Source of the DNA: Solicola gregarius
GTDB taxonomy: Bacteria; Actinomycetota; Actinomycetes; Propionibacteriales; Nocardioidaceae
Direction of reading: 5' to 3'
Length of the DNA stretch: 64,000 nucleotides
Assembly: GCF_025790165.1 (NCBI RefSeq)
Contig: NZ_CP094970.1
Coordinates: 62,001 to 126,000 of the forward strand
Each line of letters starts with the position of its first letter. The stretch's first letter is position 1. Position numbers and translations under genes: made by a program. Of this stretch, positions 15,528 through 24,040 are shown in pieces. The notes below the pieces were generated by a model. It made no database searches. It saw only the letters and a program-made list of their open reading frames with translations, and was not told where the DNA came from.

Positions 15528-16453
15528 CACCACTACGCATCGACACACTGCAAGGTGTCTGGGGCTCGGTGCTGCTCCCGATCGGCTCCGATGACGCGAT
15601 CGACTGGGATCGGCTCGGCGCCGAGCTCGACATCCTCGCGTCGTCGGAGCTGGACGGGGTGTACGCCCACGGCACGGCCGGTGAGTTCCATGCGCTGAGC
15701 GATGAGGAGTACGAGCGGGTCAGCGCCATGCTCGCGGAATCGTGTGCACGCAAGGCGATGGCGTTCCAGATCGGGGCGAGCCACCCGGTCGCGCTGACCA
15801 CGCTCGCCCGCATCCGGCGTACGCGCGAGCTCGAACCGGGCGCGTACCAGGTCGTGCTCCCCGACTGGCTGGCGCTGACCGAGGACGAGTGCGTGGCCTT
15901 CGTACGCGGCGTCGCCGAGGCGGCGGCACCGACACCGCTCGTGCTCTACAACCCTCCGCACGCGAAGACGCAGGCCACACCGGCGCTCCTCGCGCGCCTG
16001 CTCGACGACGTGCCGTCCCTGATCGGCATCAAGGTCGCCGGAGGCGACGACGCGTGGTACGAATCGATGCGCGCCCCACTCGAGCGGTGCGCCGTGTTCG
16101 TGCCCGGCCATCACCTCGCGAACGGGTTGGCACGTGGGGCCGCGGGCAGCTACTCGAACGTCGCCGCGCTGTCGCCCGACGGCGCGGTCCGGTGGTACGA
16201 GACGATGCGGTCCGACCCCGCCGCCGCGGCGGACGTCGAGCGGCGGATCGCGGAGTTCTTCGCGCGCCACATCGCCCCGTTGCAGGCCGCGGGCCTGTCG
16301 AATCCCGCCCTCGACAAGTTCCTCGCGGCGGTCGGTGACTGGGCCGACATCGGCTTGCGGATCCGCTGGCCGTACGATTCCGCACCCGGGGAAGCCGTCG
16401 CGCCGGCGCGACGCGACGCCCATGCCCTGCTACCCGAGCTGTTCGGAGTGTGA
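15524..16453 (+). CDS. Second dihydrodipicolinate synthase family aldolase
   Basis: This 309-residue TIM-barrel aldolase has HGTAGE in the loop at 49-54, the catalytic tyrosine Y142 (LVLYNPPHAKT) and Schiff-base lysine K170 (IGIKVAGG). A TTG at 15524 overlaps the previous stop by four bases, as do most junctions here, and gives the natural-looking start MTPLRIDTLQG; a GTG at 15509 is the alternative. It is clearly diverged from the aldolase at 10078, so the pair probably handles two different keto acids or two sialic acid variants. Confidence 0.87.
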   Translation: MTPLRIDTLQGVWGSVLLPIGSDDAIDWDRLGAELDILASSELDGVYAHGTAGEFHALSDEEYERVSAMLAESCARKAMAFQIGASHPVALTTLARIRRTRELEPGAYQVVLPDWLALTEDECVAFVRGVAEAAAPTPLVLYNPPHAKTQATPALLARLLDDVPSLIGIKVAGGDDAWYESMRAPLERCAVFVPGHHLANGLARGAAGSYSNVAALSPDGAVRWYETMRSDPAAAADVERRIAEFFARHIAPLQAAGLSNPALDKFLAAVGDWADIGLRIRWPYDSAPGEAVAPARRDAHALLPELFGV

Positions 16454-17655
16454 TCGACGTGTCGGACCAGACCGTCCCCGGATCCAAGGCCTGGCGTACC
16501 GACCAGCTGACGTCGGTCCGTGCGTTCGCCGAACGCTCGGCGTTGCACAGCGGCGGGTTCGGGTGGCTCGACCCATCCGGTGACGTCGACGAGTCGCGCG
16601 GCCTCGAGCTGTGGATCAACGCGCGCATGACGTACGTCTTCTCGCTGGCCTCGTTGCTCGACCGCCGACCGCATCCGCTTGCGGAGCACGGCGTACGCGC
16701 GCTCACCGGGCCGTTCGCCGACGCTGAGCACGGTGGGTGGTTCCAGTCGGTCACCTCGGCGCACGAGCCCGCTTCGACGACGAAGGGGTGTTACGAGCAC
16801 GCGTTCGTCATCCTGGCCGCCTCGACCGCGCGTACCGCAGGCGTCGGGGGTGCCGATGCGTTGCTGGAGTCGGCGCTCGACGTACACGAGCGTCGTTTCT
16901 GGGACGAGGCCGCGGGGCGGTGCCGCGAGTCGTGGAACGCCGACTGGTCGGAACCGGAGTCGTACCGTGGTGCCAACAGCAACATGCACACGGTCGAGGC
17001 GTACCTGGCGGCCGCGGACGTCACCGGCGATCGAGTATGGCGCGACCGCGCGCTGTCGATCTGCGAGCGCATCATCAACCGGGCCGCGCGCGCGAACGGC
17101 TGGCGCATCCCCGAGCACTTCGACGCCGACTGGAACGTCGTCCTCGACTACAACACCGACGTACCCGCCGACGCGTTCCGCCCCTACGGCGCAACGCCCG
17201 GCCACGGTTTCGAATGGTCGCGACTTCTGCTCGAGCTCGAGGCGGCCCTCGACGACCCGCCGGCCTGGCTCGTCGACGCCGCGGTCTCGCTGTTCGAAGT
17301 GGCCGTACGCGACGGCTCGGTCGACGACACGCTCGTGTACACCACCGGCTGGGACGGAAAGCCGGTCGTACGCGAGCGCTTCCACTGGGTGATGGCGGAG
17401 GCGGTCGCTGCCGCGGACGCCCTCGCACGGCGTACGAACGGCTCCATCGGCCCCGCCGAAGCGAACCGCTGGTACGGGGCAATCGACGAGCACTTCGTCG
17501 ACCGCGTCACCGGAAGCTGGCACCACGAGCTGGACGACACGCTGCAGGTGTCGGCACGTACGTGGCCCGGCAAGCCCGACGCGTACCACATCGTCAACGC
17601 GATGCTCCTCCCCGACGCACCGCTCGCGGTGTCCCTGGCACGGTCACTGACCTGA
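16450..17655 (+). CDS. N-acylglucosamine 2-epimerase (AGE) family protein
   Basis: This 401-residue (alpha/alpha)6-barrel enzyme starts at a GTG overlapping the previous stop (GTGA). Family histidines appear in GHGFEWSRLLLE, RFHWVMAEAV and TGSWHHELD. AGE enzymes interconvert ManNAc and GlcNAc; YihS-type relatives isomerise mannose or sulfoquinovose. In this operon ManNAc-to-GlcNAc conversion would replace the nanK/nanE kinase route, for which no gene is present. It is the last gene of the operon and is followed by a long hairpin at 17700. Confidence 0.88.
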   Translation: MIDVSDQTVPGSKAWRTDQLTSVRAFAERSALHSGGFGWLDPSGDVDESRGLELWINARMTYVFSLASLLDRRPHPLAEHGVRALTGPFADAEHGGWFQSVTSAHEPASTTKGCYEHAFVILAASTARTAGVGGADALLESALDVHERRFWDEAAGRCRESWNADWSEPESYRGANSNMHTVEAYLAAADVTGDRVWRDRALSICERIINRAARANGWRIPEHFDADWNVVLDYNTDVPADAFRPYGATPGHGFEWSRLLLELEAALDDPPAWLVDAAVSLFEVAVRDGSVDDTLVYTTGWDGKPVVRERFHWVMAEAVAAADALARRTNGSIGPAEANRWYGAIDEHFVDRVTGSWHHELDDTLQVSARTWPGKPDAYHIVNAMLLPDAPLAVSLARSLT

Positions 17656-17699
17656 TTGCTCGGCCCAGGCGCGGAGGATCGATGGGGGTGTCCGCATCC

Positions 17700-17763
17700 T
17701 CGCGAGTGGCGCAGATTCGTTGCAAACAAGGCCGTCTGAGCAACGAACGTGCGCCACTCGCGA
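17700..17763. terminator. Long hairpin after the sugar operon
   Basis: Two 24-base arms pair with two mismatches: TCGCGAGTGGCGCAGATTCG... at 17700-17723 against its complement at 17740-17763, with a 16-base loop. It stands 45 bases after the AGE stop and between convergent genes, so it can terminate both. Arms this long also suit a dispersed palindromic repeat. Confidence 0.6.
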
Positions 17764-17805
17764 ACAAACAGTACCGAAAGCGCGAGGACCAACTGGCCCT
17801 TCCTC

Positions 17806-18456
17806 CTAGCCCGAGTGGACGATCTCGGTCGACCACTCCTCCCGCCGCTGATTGTGCAGGTGCCAGTAGTGCTCGGCGATATCGTCCGGATCGAACGCGG
17901 TCCCGGGGGCAACCGCGCCCGCGACGGTCACGGTCGCCACATGAACGCCGGACGGGCCGTACTGGTCGGCGAGCATCGAGACCAGCGCTCGTACGCCCGC
18001 CTTGCCGAGCGACAGCGAGACGTGCCGCTCGTCCCCCTTCGGCATACCACCGGTGACGACGATCGTGCCCCCGCCGCGACTCTCCATGCCCGGCGCGACG
18101 TACGCGGCCGTCTTGAGTGCACCAACGACATTGACCGCCCAGGCCGCCTGGTGCTCGGCGACGGACAGGTCGCCGATCCCGTCCGCCCGCACCAGCGCGG
18201 CGTTGTAGACCACGACCTCGGGCGGGCCCAACGCATCCCTCGCGTCGTCCAACGCACCGCGCAACGACGACTCGTCCGACACGTCCGCCTGCGCCTTGAA
18301 CACCGCGGCTCCGGTCGGGGCCAGCGCCCTTTCGACGGAGTCGAGCGTCTCGCTCGACCGGGCGATCAGCCCGACCGGCATCCCCTCCTTCGCGAACCGG
18401 TACGCAACCGACTGTCCGATGCCAGTTCCCGCTCCGACGACGACAAGACCAGCCAT
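17806..18456 (-). CDS. Atypical short-chain dehydrogenase/reductase family protein
   Basis: This 216-residue Rossmann protein has the cofactor loop GAGTGIG (8-14) and a YNAA segment in place of NNAG. The active-site YxxxK is not intact: the stretch reads VSLSLGKAGV, so the lysine is there but the residue four before it is leucine. Either the chemistry differs or this is a non-catalytic NAD(P) sensor. The start at 18456 has GGGAG upstream. It is divergent from a MerR gene, behind an elongated MerR-type promoter at 18497-18528, and is the obvious target of that regulator. Confidence 0.85.
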   Translation of the reverse strand: MAGLVVVGAGTGIGQSVAYRFAKEGMPVGLIARSSETLDSVERALAPTGAAVFKAQADVSDESSLRGALDDARDALGPPEVVVYNAALVRADGIGDLSVAEHQAAWAVNVVGALKTAAYVAPGMESRGGGTIVVTGGMPKGDERHVSLSLGKAGVRALVSMLADQYGPSGVHVATVTVAGAVAPGTAFDPDDIAEHYWHLHNQRREEWSTEIVHSG

Positions 18457-18496
18457 GGCGAAATACTCCCGACTCTGAGGTGGTTCGACTGAACAG

Positions 18497-18528
18497 ACGA
18501 TAGGTCGTCACATCGGTGTGAAGGTCAA
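18497..18528 (-). promoter_or_regulatory. MerR-type promoter of the SDR gene
   Basis: On the minus strand TTGACC (18528-18523) and TATCGT (18502-18497) are separated by 20 bases instead of 17. Within the spacer lies the dyad TCACA-N4-TGTGA (18508-18521). Overlong spacers with a central dyad are the hallmark of promoters that MerR regulators activate by DNA distortion. The merR-type gene starts 17 bases away on the other strand. Confidence 0.65.
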
Positions 18529-18544
18529 GCGTGAAGGGGCGGAC

Positions 18545-18913
18545 ATGCGAATCGGACGGCTCGCGTCCAGGACCGGCGTCAGCCGACGGTTGCTGCGCTA
18601 CTACGAGGAGCAGGGTCTGCTGCGGCCGACCCGGCTCACGAACGGGTACCGCGAGTACGCCGAATCCGACGTCGACGACGTCTATCGAATCCGATACCTG
18701 CTCGCCGCTGGACTTCCGACGACCGTGATCGGTGAGATTCTCGACTGTGTCGAAGACCGTGATGACGGGATCGTCGCGTCACCCTGTCCCGGCATGGTCA
18801 CGCACCTGAGCCGAGAACGCGCACGCATCGACGACAAGATCGCTCGACTCGAAGACTCGCGGCGCGCTCTCGACGGCCTCCTCGTGACGGTCGCAGAGGC
18901 ACCCGCCCGCTGA
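18545..18913 (+). CDS. MerR-family transcriptional regulator
   Basis: This 122-residue protein has the MerR winged helix at the N-terminus (MRIGRLASRTGVSRRLLRYY, then GLLRPTRLTNGYREY) and a dimerisation helix at the C-terminus (HLSRERARIDDKIARLE). There is no cysteine-rich metal loop; a single cysteine (CPGM) precedes the coiled coil, as in small-molecule-sensing members. The ATG at 18545 fits the domain boundary better than an upstream GTG at 18518. It is divergent from the SDR gene with a 20-bp-spaced promoter between them. Confidence 0.92.
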   Translation: MRIGRLASRTGVSRRLLRYYEEQGLLRPTRLTNGYREYAESDVDDVYRIRYLLAAGLPTTVIGEILDCVEDRDDGIVASPCPGMVTHLSRERARIDDKIARLEDSRRALDGLLVTVAEAPAR

Positions 18914-18972
18914 CGATCGGGTGACCCTCTGTGCCCGTCGCCAACCAGAACGCCATGGCCTAGGCTCGCAGA

Positions 18973-20724
18973 GTGCCGCAACTCCGACTTGCCCTTGCCC
19001 AGGTCGACACCCACGTCGGGAACCTCGACGCCAATGCCGACCTCGTCGTCGCACAGTGCCGCGTCGCGGCCGAGCAGGGTGTTCAGCTGATCGTGTTCCC
19101 CGAGATGACCTTGACCGGCTACCCGATCGAGGACCTCGCCATGCGCGCCTCGGTCATCGAGGCATCGCGTACGTGCGCCGAGCGTCTCGCTGCCCGGCTG
19201 GCCGACGAGGGGCTCGGCGAGCTCGTCGCGGTGGTCGGCTTCCTCGACCGCGCCCCCGGCGTCGAGGACGGCTTCGGCATCCCGAAGAACGCGCCGCAGA
19301 ACGCCGTCGCCGTCATGCACGGCGGGCGAATCGTTGCCCGGCAGGCGAAGATCCATCTGTGGAACTACGGCGTCGGCGATGAGATGCGCAACTTCGTGCC
19401 GGGCGACACGATCAACGTCGTCCAGGTACACGGCGTCGACGTCGCGCTCGCCATCTGCGAAGACCTCTGGCGGGACGGGCCATCCGCCGCGGCCAAGGCC
19501 GCCGACGCCGCGCTGCTGGTCGTACCGAACGGATCACCGTACGAGGCGAACAAGGACGACGTCCGGCTCGACCTGTGCGCCACCCGCGCCGTCGCCGGCG
19601 AGTGCGCCCTCGCGTACGTCAACCTCGTCGGCGGGCAGGACGAGCTGGTCTTCGACGGTGACTCCCTGGTCGTCGACGCCAACGGAGCGCTGCAGGCCCG
19701 GTCGCAGCAGTTCGTCGAGGAGCTCCTGGTCGTCGATCTCGACCTCCCCGCCGCGACGCCGACGATGCCTGGTACCGGGGAGCGCTTCGGCGGCCTGGCG
19801 ATCAAGCGCACGGTCATCTCCACCGAGCCCGTGCCGTCCTACGAGCCGCGGACCACGACACCCGGCGACCGGCTCGATGACCTCGAGGAGATCTACACCG
19901 CGCTCGTCACCGGGCTTCGCGACTACGTACGCAAGAACGGCTTCTCGTCGGTCCTGATGGGCCTTTCCGGGGGCATCGACTCGACCCTGACGGCAGCCAT
20001 CGCGGTCGATGCGCTCGGCGCGGACAAGGTTTTCGGCGTCTCGAACCCGAGCGAATGGTCGACCGAGCACTCGCGCACCGACGCCGCCGAGCTCGCCCGG
20101 CGTACCGGCCTGACCCTCGACACCGTCGCGATCGCGGGGATCAAGGATGCGTACGACGATGCGATCAAGGTCGACGGGGTGGCGGAGGAGAACCTCCAGG
20201 CCCGCATCCGCGCGGTGATCTGGATGGCGCTCTCGAACCAGCACGGCCATCTCGTGCTCGCGTGTGGCAACAAGTCCGAGCTCGCGACCGGCTACTCGAC
20301 GATCTACGGCGACGCCGTCGGCGGGTACGCACCGATCAAGGACGTGCCGAAGACACTGGTCTGGGAGCTCAGCCGCTGGCGCAACGCCGCCGCCGAGCGC
20401 CGCGGCGAGACGCCGCCGATCCCCGAGAACGCGATCAACAAGCCGCCGTCGGCCGAGCTGCGCCCCGGCCAGCTCGACACGGACTCGCTGCCGCCGTACG
20501 AAGAACTGGACGCTGTGCTCGACGCGTATGTCGAACGCGACCTCGGATCTGCGGCCGTGATCGCCGAGGGGTTCGACGCCGAGCTGGTCGAACGGATCGT
20601 CACCCTCGTCGACCGGGCCGAGTACAAGCGCCGCCAGTACCCGCCGGGGCCCAAGATCTCGAAACGCAACTTCGGACGCGACCGCCGAGTGCCGATGACC
20701 AACGCCTGGCGGGAGCACCTCTGA
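18973..20724 (+). CDS. nadE: Glutamine-dependent NAD+ synthetase
   Basis: This 583-residue two-domain enzyme makes NAD+ from nicotinate adenine dinucleotide using glutamine nitrogen. The N-terminal nitrilase-type glutaminase shows its Glu-Lys-Cys triad at E44 (VFPEMTLTGY), K126 (RQAKIHLW) and C162 (LAICEDLW). The C-terminal synthetase has the ATP loop LSGGIDST near residues 332-339 and GNKSELATGYSTIYGD. The start is GTG with a weak ribosome site. The length is shorter than the roughly 680-residue mycobacterial enzyme but usual for this subgroup. Confidence 0.95.
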   Translation: MPQLRLALAQVDTHVGNLDANADLVVAQCRVAAEQGVQLIVFPEMTLTGYPIEDLAMRASVIEASRTCAERLAARLADEGLGELVAVVGFLDRAPGVEDGFGIPKNAPQNAVAVMHGGRIVARQAKIHLWNYGVGDEMRNFVPGDTINVVQVHGVDVALAICEDLWRDGPSAAAKAADAALLVVPNGSPYEANKDDVRLDLCATRAVAGECALAYVNLVGGQDELVFDGDSLVVDANGALQARSQQFVEELLVVDLDLPAATPTMPGTGERFGGLAIKRTVISTEPVPSYEPRTTTPGDRLDDLEEIYTALVTGLRDYVRKNGFSSVLMGLSGGIDSTLTAAIAVDALGADKVFGVSNPSEWSTEHSRTDAAELARRTGLTLDTVAIAGIKDAYDDAIKVDGVAEENLQARIRAVIWMALSNQHGHLVLACGNKSELATGYSTIYGDAVGGYAPIKDVPKTLVWELSRWRNAAAERRGETPPIPENAINKPPSAELRPGQLDTDSLPPYEELDAVLDAYVERDLGSAAVIAEGFDAELVERIVTLVDRAEYKRRQYPPGPKISKRNFGRDRRVPMTNAWREHL

Positions 20725-20764
20725 GCGACAGTGTCAGGTCGACCCACCAACACCGAGGAGAGGC

Positions 20765-21625
20765 ATGAGCATCGACCCATCGCGTGCCGACTGGAGCGAC
20801 GAGCTCGAGATGCTCGAGCGTGATGGGGAGCTCTCGCGACCGTGGGTCGAGCAGGCGGCCCGGTGGCTGCTGGTGCTGCATCCGCAGCCGCCCGTACGAC
20901 GGTTCGTCGACGTCGGCGCAGGACCCGGCCACGCAGCGTGCCAGTTCGCCGATCTGCTGCCCGACGCGATGATCACCGCCCTCGACCCCACCCGCGCGTT
21001 TCTCGACCGCGCCCGCGAGCGCGCAACCCAGCTCGGCCTGTCTAGTCGGTTCGCGACGTACGAAGGCGCCCTCGACACCGACGTGCACGCGGTCGCGCCC
21101 GCCGATCTGATCTGGGCGAGCCACGTGCTGCACCACATGCCCAACCCGGTGGACGCGCTGCGCCGGCTGCGCGGCGCGCTCGTACCCGACGGAGTGCTCG
21201 CCGTCGCGGAGGGCGGCCTCCCGATGCGGGTGCTGCCCGGCGGGTACGGCGTCGCACGCCCGAGCTTCGTCGACCGGCTCGAGGCGACCGTGGGCGACTA
21301 CTTCCTGCATCGCTGGTCGCTCACCGACTCCGCGACCGGTGGCACCAAGGACTGGCCGATGATGCTGGCCGAGGCCGGTCTCGAGCCCATCGCTTCGAAG
21401 ACATTCATCCTGGAGCACCAGGCGCCCGTCCACGCACGCGTACGCGAGCACATCGTCGACCGGTTCACCCGCGTACGCGAGCTCGTGTCCGACCGGCTGA
21501 CGTCCGAGGAGGCCGCCGCACTCGACCGGCTGCTCGACTCGTCCGACCCGGCCGGCCTCGTCCGCCGCCCCGATCTCTTCCTGCTCGCCGCATACACGGT
21601 GCACGCCGCCCGCCGGCCCGCCTGA
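20765..21625 (+). CDS. Class I SAM-dependent methyltransferase
   Basis: This 286-residue protein has the SAM-binding motif I VDVGAGPGH (48-56), the motif II acidic residue in ITALDPT and a motif IV region IWASHVLHHMPNP. It resembles Methyltransf_11/25-type enzymes. GAGGAGAGGC precedes the ATG. It follows nadE by 40 bases on the same strand and may be cotranscribed. The substrate is not evident. Confidence 0.88.
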   Translation: MSIDPSRADWSDELEMLERDGELSRPWVEQAARWLLVLHPQPPVRRFVDVGAGPGHAACQFADLLPDAMITALDPTRAFLDRARERATQLGLSSRFATYEGALDTDVHAVAPADLIWASHVLHHMPNPVDALRRLRGALVPDGVLAVAEGGLPMRVLPGGYGVARPSFVDRLEATVGDYFLHRWSLTDSATGGTKDWPMMLAEAGLEPIASKTFILEHQAPVHARVREHIVDRFTRVRELVSDRLTSEEAAALDRLLDSSDPAGLVRRPDLFLLAAYTVHAARRPA

Positions 21626-21748
21626 CACCGCACCTCGGCGCCGAACGCGACGTGGCGCACATTCCCTTGCCCGGCATCCCTGCGTACGTGGCACGCTGAA
21701 CCTATCCGGGGACTCCGCTCGGGAGCCTCGAGACGTGGGAGGTCAGCC

Positions 21749-22612
21749 ATGCCAGAGACATCCGGTACCCCTGCGGAAGAGGCCGCGCCGTACGGCGGTG
21801 CGCAGCAGCCCCGCAAACGGATCCGTACCCACACGCTGCAGCAGCGCAAGCAGCGGGGCGAGAAGTGGGCCATGCTCACGGCGTACGACCAGTACACCGC
21901 CCAGATCTTCGACGAGGCGGGCATCGAGGTGCTCCTCGTCGGCGACTCGGCATCCAACAACGTCTACGGGAACGAGACCTCGCTTCCGGTCACCGTCGAC
22001 GAGCTCATCCCGCTCGCCCGCGCCGTGACGCGCTCGGTTGCGCATGCGTTCGTCGTGGCCGACCTGCCGTTCGGCTCGTACCAGGCATCGCCGCAGCAAG
22101 CGTTCGCGACCGCCGTCCGGTTCATGAAGGAGGCCGAGGCGCATGCGGTCAAGCTCGAAGGTGGCCTCTCGGTCGTGCCCCAGGTCGAGCTGCTCACCAG
22201 CGCCGGTATCCCCGTGATGGCCCATATCGGTTTCACCCCGCAGTCCGAGCACAACCTCGGCGGCTACCGCGTGCAAGGGCGCGGCGACGCCGCCGCCCGC
22301 ACGATCGAAGAGGCAGAGGCGCTACAGGCCGCCGGCGCGTTCGCCATCGTGATGGAGATGGTGCCGGGCGACGTCGCCGCCGAGGTGACCAAGCGCCTGA
22401 CCATCCCCACCATCGGCATCGGCGCCGGTCCCGACTGCGACGCGCAGGTGCTCGTCTGGCAGGACATGGCCGGCCTACGTACGGGCCGGATGCCGAGATT
22501 CGTCAAGCAGTACGCGAACCTGCACGACGTCCTGCTGGAAGCGGCGGGCACGTACGCGAGCGAGGTACGTGACGGCTCGTTCCCCGGCCCGGAGCACACC
22601 TTCGAGACCTGA
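21749..22612 (+). CDS. panB: 3-methyl-2-oxobutanoate hydroxymethyltransferase
   Basis: This 287-residue enzyme transfers a hydroxymethyl group from 5,10-methylene-tetrahydrofolate to alpha-ketoisovalerate, the first committed step to pantothenate. Signatures are [17 protein letters not shown], the magnesium-binding VGDSASN stretch, VKLEGG, and [18 protein letters not shown] near the C-terminus. The length is typical. It is followed by tandem terminator-like repeats and converges with the NADPH:F420 reductase-like gene. panB also lies near glnA2 in the mycobacterial order. Confidence 0.96.
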   Translation: MPETSGTPAEEAAPYGGAQQPRKRIRTHTLQQRKQRGEKWAMLTAYDQYTAQIFDEAGIEVLLVGDSASNNVYGNETSLPVTVDELIPLARAVTRSVAHAFVVADLPFGSYQASPQQAFATAVRFMKEAEAHAVKLEGGLSVVPQVELLTSAGIPVMAHIGFTPQSEHNLGGYRVQGRGDAAARTIEEAEALQAAGAFAIVMEMVPGDVAAEVTKRLTIPTIGIGAGPDCDAQVLVWQDMAGLRTGRMPRFVKQYANLHDVLLEAAGTYASEVRDGSFPGPEHTFET

Positions 22613-22695
22613 GCCGCCGGTGACCCGCCCGGTGAGCCGCACGTCTCGGCCCCGAAATCGGCGAAAGCAGGGCTGAAACGGGAGGCCCACGGAGA

Positions 22696-22833
22696 GCGGG
22701 GCTCGCAAGCTCGCTCCTCAGACGTCGGTACCTTCGCCGACGTCTTTGCGGGGCTCGCAAGCTCGCTCCTCAGACGTCGGTACCTTCGCCGACGTCTTTG
22801 CGGGGCTCGCAAGCTCGCTCCTCAGACGTCGGT
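22696..22833. repeat. 52-bp tandem repeat (2.65 copies) carrying a terminator-like stem
   Basis: The units at 22696-22747 and 22748-22799 are identical, and a partial third copy (22800-22833) runs into the last codons of the minus-strand gene ending at 22822. Each full unit contains AGACGTCGG-taccttcg-CCGACGTCT followed by TTTG, an intrinsic-terminator shape for panB. The array looks like a duplication of the end of the gene at 22822 plus its terminator. The copies are exact, so it is recent. Confidence 0.85.
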
Positions 22834-23463
22834 GACCCGAATCCCCGCGTGCGCCTTGTACCGCCGGTTGATCGCGATCAGGTTCGCGGTCAGCGCCTCG
22901 ACCTGATGCGCGTTCCGCAGCCGGCCGCCGTACACACCACGCATGCCCGGCAGCAGGTCGACGAGCTCGATCACCCGGCCGATCGCGTCGCGGTCCTCGC
23001 CGAGTACGAGTACGTCGAGGGCGAGGTCGTCGATCGACAGGTCGGCGAGTGAGACGGCCGATACGTGATGGAACGCCGCCGTCACCGTCGAGTCGGGAAG
23101 CAGCGCGGCCGCCTGCTGAGCCGCGCTGCCTTCCGGCACGGAGAGTGCGTACGGACCTTGTTTGTCGAACCCGAGCGGGTTCACCGAGTCGACGACGAGG
23201 GTGCCGCGCAGCCTCGGCGCGAGGTCGGCCAGCGTCTCCGCGTGACCGTCCCACGGAACAGTTATCACCACGATGTCGGACTCAGCGGCACAGTCGGCGT
23301 TCGCGGCGCCACGTACGCCATGCCCGAGCTCGGCGGCGACAGCCTCCGCGCGCTCCGCCGAGCGTGATCCGATGACGACCTCACGACCTGCCGCGCCCCA
23401 ACGCAATGCGAGTCCGCGTCCTTGGGGCCCGGTGCCGCCGATGATGCCGATCGTCTGTGTCAT
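22822..23463 (-). CDS. npdG: NADPH-dependent F420 reductase-like protein
   Basis: This 213-residue Rossmann protein begins MTQTIGIIGGTGPQGRGLAL, the NADPH-binding loop with the extra arginine that F420H2:NADP+ oxidoreductases use for the 2'-phosphate (ALRWGAAGREVVIGSR). The later VVDSVNPL and C-terminal helices match the NpdG/Fno family, which shuttles hydride between NADPH and coenzyme F420. A GAGAGGA site precedes the ATG at 23463; upstream extensions of the frame are unlikely. The 3' end is embedded in the 52-bp tandem repeat. Confidence 0.88.
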   Translation of the reverse strand: MTQTIGIIGGTGPQGRGLALRWGAAGREVVIGSRSAERAEAVAAELGHGVRGAANADCAAESDIVVITVPWDGHAETLADLAPRLRGTLVVDSVNPLGFDKQGPYALSVPEGSAAQQAAALLPDSTVTAAFHHVSAVSLADLSIDDLALDVLVLGEDRDAIGRVIELVDLLPGMRGVYGGRLRNAHQVEALTANLIAINRRYKAHAGIRVTDV

Positions 23464-23521
23464 GGATGCATCCTCTCGCGACCCCGCCGCGATCCCGACG
23501 GGGGCCGCGACAGCATCGCCG

Positions 23522-24040
23522 CTACTCCGTCGTCGGGCCCTCATCGCGTACGCGTTCGACCTCCGACATCGCCTCGCGTAGCCGACCCAGCCACTCCTCG
23601 GTGTTCTCACCGACCATTCGTACGCTCCACGCGAGCGCGTGCGAACGACTCCGCGCGACACCTGCATCGACGAGGGTGTCGAGAACCATCCGCTCGGGCT
23701 GTCGGAGTCGGGTCATCACCGGAACGGACAGGTTGGTGAAGACCTCCCGCTCCGGTCCGCACTCGACGCCCCACGCGACCTTGCGCCTAAACCGCCGCTC
23801 GGCCTCGCGCGCGATCGCAATCCGATCGTCGCGGGTGTCCTCCCGGAAACGCGAGATGCGACCCGCGATCGCCTCCAGGGCCTCGGGACCCTGGTCGTCG
23901 GCGTCGACGCCATCGGGCGGCGCGATCCGACCCACGATCGTGATCTCCTCACGATCGGTCGTCACCTCGGCCGGCTCGGTGAACCACGCATCGGGCAGGC
24001 GGCCCCGGACCCAGCCGGCTACCTCTTCCTGATTGACCAT
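23522..24040 (-). CDS. Conserved hypothetical protein (172 aa)
   Basis: The ATG at 24040 is preceded by a perfect AAGGAGG seven bases upstream. The 172-residue product has an alpha/beta N-terminal half (VTTDREEITIVGRI) and a helical C-terminal half (LRQPERMVLDTLVDAGVARS) ending in a helix rich in Glu and Arg. The C-terminal part looks like a segment repeated in actinobacterial RHH-like hypothetical proteins, but I cannot name a family. There is no export signal. It is divergent from the globin gene, whose start is just 28 bases away. Confidence 0.8.
   Translation of the reverse strand: MVNQEEVAGWVRGRLPDAWFTEPAEVTTDREEITIVGRIAPPDGVDADDQGPEALEAIAGRISRFREDTRDDRIAIAREAERRFRRKVAWGVECGPEREVFTNLSVPVMTRLRQPERMVLDTLVDAGVARSRSHALAWSVRMVGENTEEWLGRLREAMSEVERVRDEGPTTE

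Noticed and set aside
22696-22833. CRISPR array
   Set aside because: The 52-bp units are directly adjacent without variable spacers and there are no cas genes.
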